Shown one piece after another: positions 34,190 to 36,079 of a stretch of 36,079 nucleotides of DNA (within the stretch, counting starts at the first letter, position 1; each line of letters opens with the position of its first letter). This stretch comes from Micromonospora sp. ALFpr18c (GTDB lineage Bacteria; Actinomycetota; Actinomycetes; Mycobacteriales; Micromonosporaceae): assembly GCF_008868155.1 (NCBI RefSeq), contig NZ_WBKR01000034.1:1-36079 (forward strand), written 5' to 3'. The notes under the pieces were generated by a model. That model worked only from the letters and a program-made list of their open reading frames with translations, made no database searches and was not told where the DNA came from. A program made the position numbers and the translations under genes.

Positions 34190-34193
34190 CACG

Positions 34194-34267
34194 AGCCGCC
34201 TGACGGAATCGAACCGTCGACCTACGCATTACGAGTGCGTCGCTCTAGCCGACTGAGCTAAGGCGGC
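34194..34267 (-). tRNA. tRNA-Thr (anticodon CGT)
   Basis: A 74-base cloverleaf: acceptor GCCGCC/GGCGGC with discriminator T, D-arm GCTCAGTCGGCTAGAGC, anticodon stem ACGCA/TGCGT with loop CTCGTAA giving anticodon CGT (reads ACG threonine codons), and T-arm GACGGTTCGATTCCGTC. CCA is not encoded. It marks the right end of the lower-GC block; no attachment-site duplicate was found in the window. Confidence 0.95.
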
Positions 34268-34398
34268 AACGATCAGCAAGTGTACGGCACCACCCGCGCA
34301 CCGACCGAACGGGATACCCCCACCCCGGCCGGCACGACCATCCGGACATCGGCCGCCATCTGGACGCTTACCGGACAGCGGATGATCGGGTCCGGGAC

Positions 34399-34404
34399 TA
34401 CGCT
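34399..34404 (+). promoter_or_regulatory. Candidate -10 box of a leaderless promoter
   Basis: TACGCT lies 7 bases before GTG 34412, which lacks a ribosome site, as expected for a leaderless mRNA. No clear -35 element was seen. Confidence 0.35.
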
Positions 34405-34411
34405 GCGCCGG

Positions 34412-36079
34412 GTGAGCGACGAAAGCGACCACCCCGACAGTGAGCGGGCCGCTCGACGGCCACGCAGCACCGACCCGCTGGAGTTGGGCTTCACGCCGCG
34501 CAAGCCGGTGCCGTGGCTGGCACCGTTCCTGCTGATCAGCACCGGCATCCGTACGCTGCTGGCGATGCTCTTCGGGGCGTACCTGGACAAGCGGGAGTTG
34601 CAGAACGCGTTCGGCGACGACATCTTCCGCCAGGTCGGGCCGGACGGCGGGGTCTGGCTCGACTACGTCGCCGATCTGGGCGACGGCTTCAACGCCACCT
34701 ACTCGGTGGCGTACCTGCTGGCGCAGCCGGAACTGACCGTGGACGGGCACCGGCTGCCCCGGGCACAGACGCTGGTCATGGGCGGCGACCAGGTGTACCC
34801 GTCGGCGGCCTACGCCTCCTACGAGGACCGGTGCAAGGGCCCGTACCAGGCCGCGCTGCCGGCGATGCCGCCGGAACGTCCCACGCTGTTCGCAGTGCCC
34901 GGCAACCACGACTGGTACGACGGTCTGACCGCCTTCCTGCGGCTGTTCGTCCGCTCCCGGGACCGCAACTTCGCCGGGTGGCGTACCGGGCAGTCACGGT
35001 CGTACTTCGCGGTGGAGTTGCCGGCGGGCTGGTGGCTGCTCGGTGTGGACGACCAGTCCGGCTCATACCTGGACGACCCGCAGCTGGCCTACTTCGACGA
35101 GGTCGCCCGCCGGCTCGGCCCCGAGTCCAAGGTGATCATCGCGGCACCGGCGCCGACGTGGGTCAAGGCGGCGGACAACCCGACGGCGTACGACTCGATC
35201 GACTACTTCGTCCGTACGATCATCGACCCGACGGGGGCGCAGGTCCGGCTGCTGCTCTCGGGCGACCTGCACCACTACGCCCGCTACGCCGGCACGGACC
35301 GGCAGTTGATCACCTGCGGTGGCGGCGGGGCGTACCTCTACCCCACCCACAAGCTGCCCGAGCGCATCGAGGTGCCGCCACGGGACACCCCGACCCGGCG
35401 GGCCAGCCGCACCGAGCCGTACGACCTGGTGGCCCGCTACCCGGACGCGGCCCGTTCCCGCCGCTACGGCTGGGGCATCTTCGGCCGGCTGCCGTTCCGC
35501 AACCCCGGCTTCGCGACACTGCTCGGCACCCTGCACACCCTGCTGATGCTGGCCATGGCCGGTGCGACGGCGAACTGGGCCGACAGCACCGACCAGCGAC
35601 TGTTCAGCGTTCCGCTGGTGATGATGGTGCTCGTGACGGTGGTGGCGGCGGCCCTGTTCGCCAAGCCGCCCAGCGCGAGCGGCAAACGGCACGCGCGGCA
35701 CTGGATCCTCGGCGTGGGGCACGGCGTGGCTCATGTGGCGTTGGCCGCCGGCGGCACCTGGGTCTGGCTGGCGCTGCCGTTCTACCACTGGCCGTGGCCG
35801 CTGCCCGCAGCCGCCGCGGCGGTGCTCTACGGCCCGGTGATCGGGCTGGTGGCGAGCCAGTTGGTGGCGGCGTACCTGCTGGTGGCGGGCGCGTTCGGGG
35901 TGAACGTCAACGAACTCTTCGCCGGTCAGGGCATCGAGGACTCCAAGTCGTTCCTGCGGCTGCGCATCGACCCCGACGGAACGCTGACCATCTACCCGAT
36001 CGCGGTGGACCAGGTCTCCAGAGACTGGCAGATCAACACCGACCAGTCTCCCACCGCAAGCTGGCTGACCCCCAAAACC
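34412..36079 (+). CDS. Metallophosphoesterase with C-terminal membrane region (3' end outside window)
   Basis: An open frame of 556 codons, cut by the right edge. It carries the calcineurin-like phosphoesterase blocks LVMGGDQVYPSA, VPGNHDWYDG (the GNHD metal motif) and LLSGDLHHYARY, separated as in the family; the first block (usually GDxHG) lies in YVADLGDGFNATYS. A hydrophobic segment lies near the N-terminus (WLAPFLLISTGIRTLLAMLF) and about four more after residue ~370 (TLLGTLHTLLMLAMAGA, VPLVMMVLVTVVAAALF and others), so it is membrane-bound. The substrate is unknown. GTG 34412 is the best start, possibly leaderless. Confidence 0.88.
   Translation, partial: MSDESDHPDSERAARRPRSTDPLELGFTPRKPVPWLAPFLLISTGIRTLLAMLFGAYLDKRELQNAFGDDIFRQVGPDGGVWLDYVADLGDGFNATYSVAYLLAQPELTVDGHRLPRAQTLVMGGDQVYPSAAYASYEDRCKGPYQAALPAMPPERPTLFAVPGNHDWYDGLTAFLRLFVRSRDRNFAGWRTGQSRSYFAVELPAGWWLLGVDDQSGSYLDDPQLAYFDEVARRLGPESKVIIAAPAPTWVKAADNPTAYDSIDYFVRTIIDPTGAQVRLLLSGDLHHYARYAGTDRQLITCGGGGAYLYPTHKLPERIEVPPRDTPTRRASRTEPYDLVARYPDAARSRRYGWGIFGRLPFRNPGFATLLGTLHTLLMLAMAGATANWADSTDQRLFSVPLVMMVLVTVVAAALFAKPPSASGKRHARHWILGVGHGVAHVALAAGGTWVWLALPFYHWPWPLPAAAAAVLYGPVIGLVASQLVAAYLLVAGAFGVNVNELFAGQGIEDSKSFLRLRIDPDGTLTIYPIAVDQVSRDWQINTDQSPTASWLTPKT

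Noticed and set aside
34229..34909. 226-codon minus-strand frame
   Set aside because: Antisense to the metallophosphoesterase, whose motifs are clear, and overlaps the tRNA.

Overview
The window is high-GC DNA from an actinomycete, most likely a member of the Micromonosporaceae (Micromonospora or a close relative). Evidence for this is the strong G/C third-position bias, many GTG starts, a Ku/ligase/polymerase end-joining locus, SCO6745-, TIGR03089- and MSMEG_1061-type actinobacterial families, and a dispersed hairpin (two copies) that I associate from memory with Micromonospora genomes. Genus is an inference.

Layout. 1-760: an AT-richer stretch (94 of 180 bases G+C in 121-300) holding the 5' part of an unrecognised minus-strand gene that runs off the left edge, plus remnants and a hairpin terminator. 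784-3033: a TIGR03089 protein, a membrane protein, and a secreted phytase/esterase-like gene cut off after about 68 codons. 3056-5976: non-homologous end joining, with ku divergent from an overlapping ligase-polymerase pair. 6049-10280: a plus-strand row of DUF4241, FKBP prolyl isomerase, SCO6745 family, HAD phosphatase and quinone-reductase-like genes, separated by strong hairpins. 10491-15028: AMP-forming acyl-CoA ligase divergent from a NUDIX hydrolase; an FAD oxidoreductase divergent from an XRE/MmyB-type regulator with two inverted repeats between them. 15075-17192: a DHA2 drug exporter and a DJ-1/PfpI gene that has lost its middle. 17325-21131: a heptose-type kinase/nucleotidyltransferase fusion (HldE-like), a GT2 and a convergent GT9 glycosyltransferase, suggesting a heptose-containing surface glycan. 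21140-23679: Hsp20, DUF2231, PNPOx-like and methyltransferase genes.

At about 24,100 a patatin gene is cut off and base composition falls (36-38 G+C per 60 bases in sampled lines, against 46 in a line of the core region). This lower-GC block runs to a tRNA-Thr at 34,194. It contains an NMT1/SsuA-type ABC importer (ATPase, permease, lipoprotein), a divergent GntR/FCD regulator, and a tight operon of a DUF6282 amidohydrolase-like protein, a PIG-L-fold protein with the 4-oxalomesaconate hydratase signature, and a 4-carboxy-4-hydroxy-2-oxoadipate aldolase (RraA-like). I read this as an acquired uptake-and-catabolism module feeding the terminal steps of a gallate/protocatechuate 4,5-cleavage-type pathway into pyruvate and oxaloacetate. 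The upstream ring-cleavage enzymes are absent, so the true substrate is open and may be a tricarboxylic or lactone intermediate taken up directly. A large SWIM-SNF2 helicase follows. The window ends inside a metallophosphoesterase gene.

The most interesting item is the DUF6282-GalB-GalC operon with its dedicated importer. Decayed genes (phytase-like, DJ-1, patatin) mark three separate rearrangement points.
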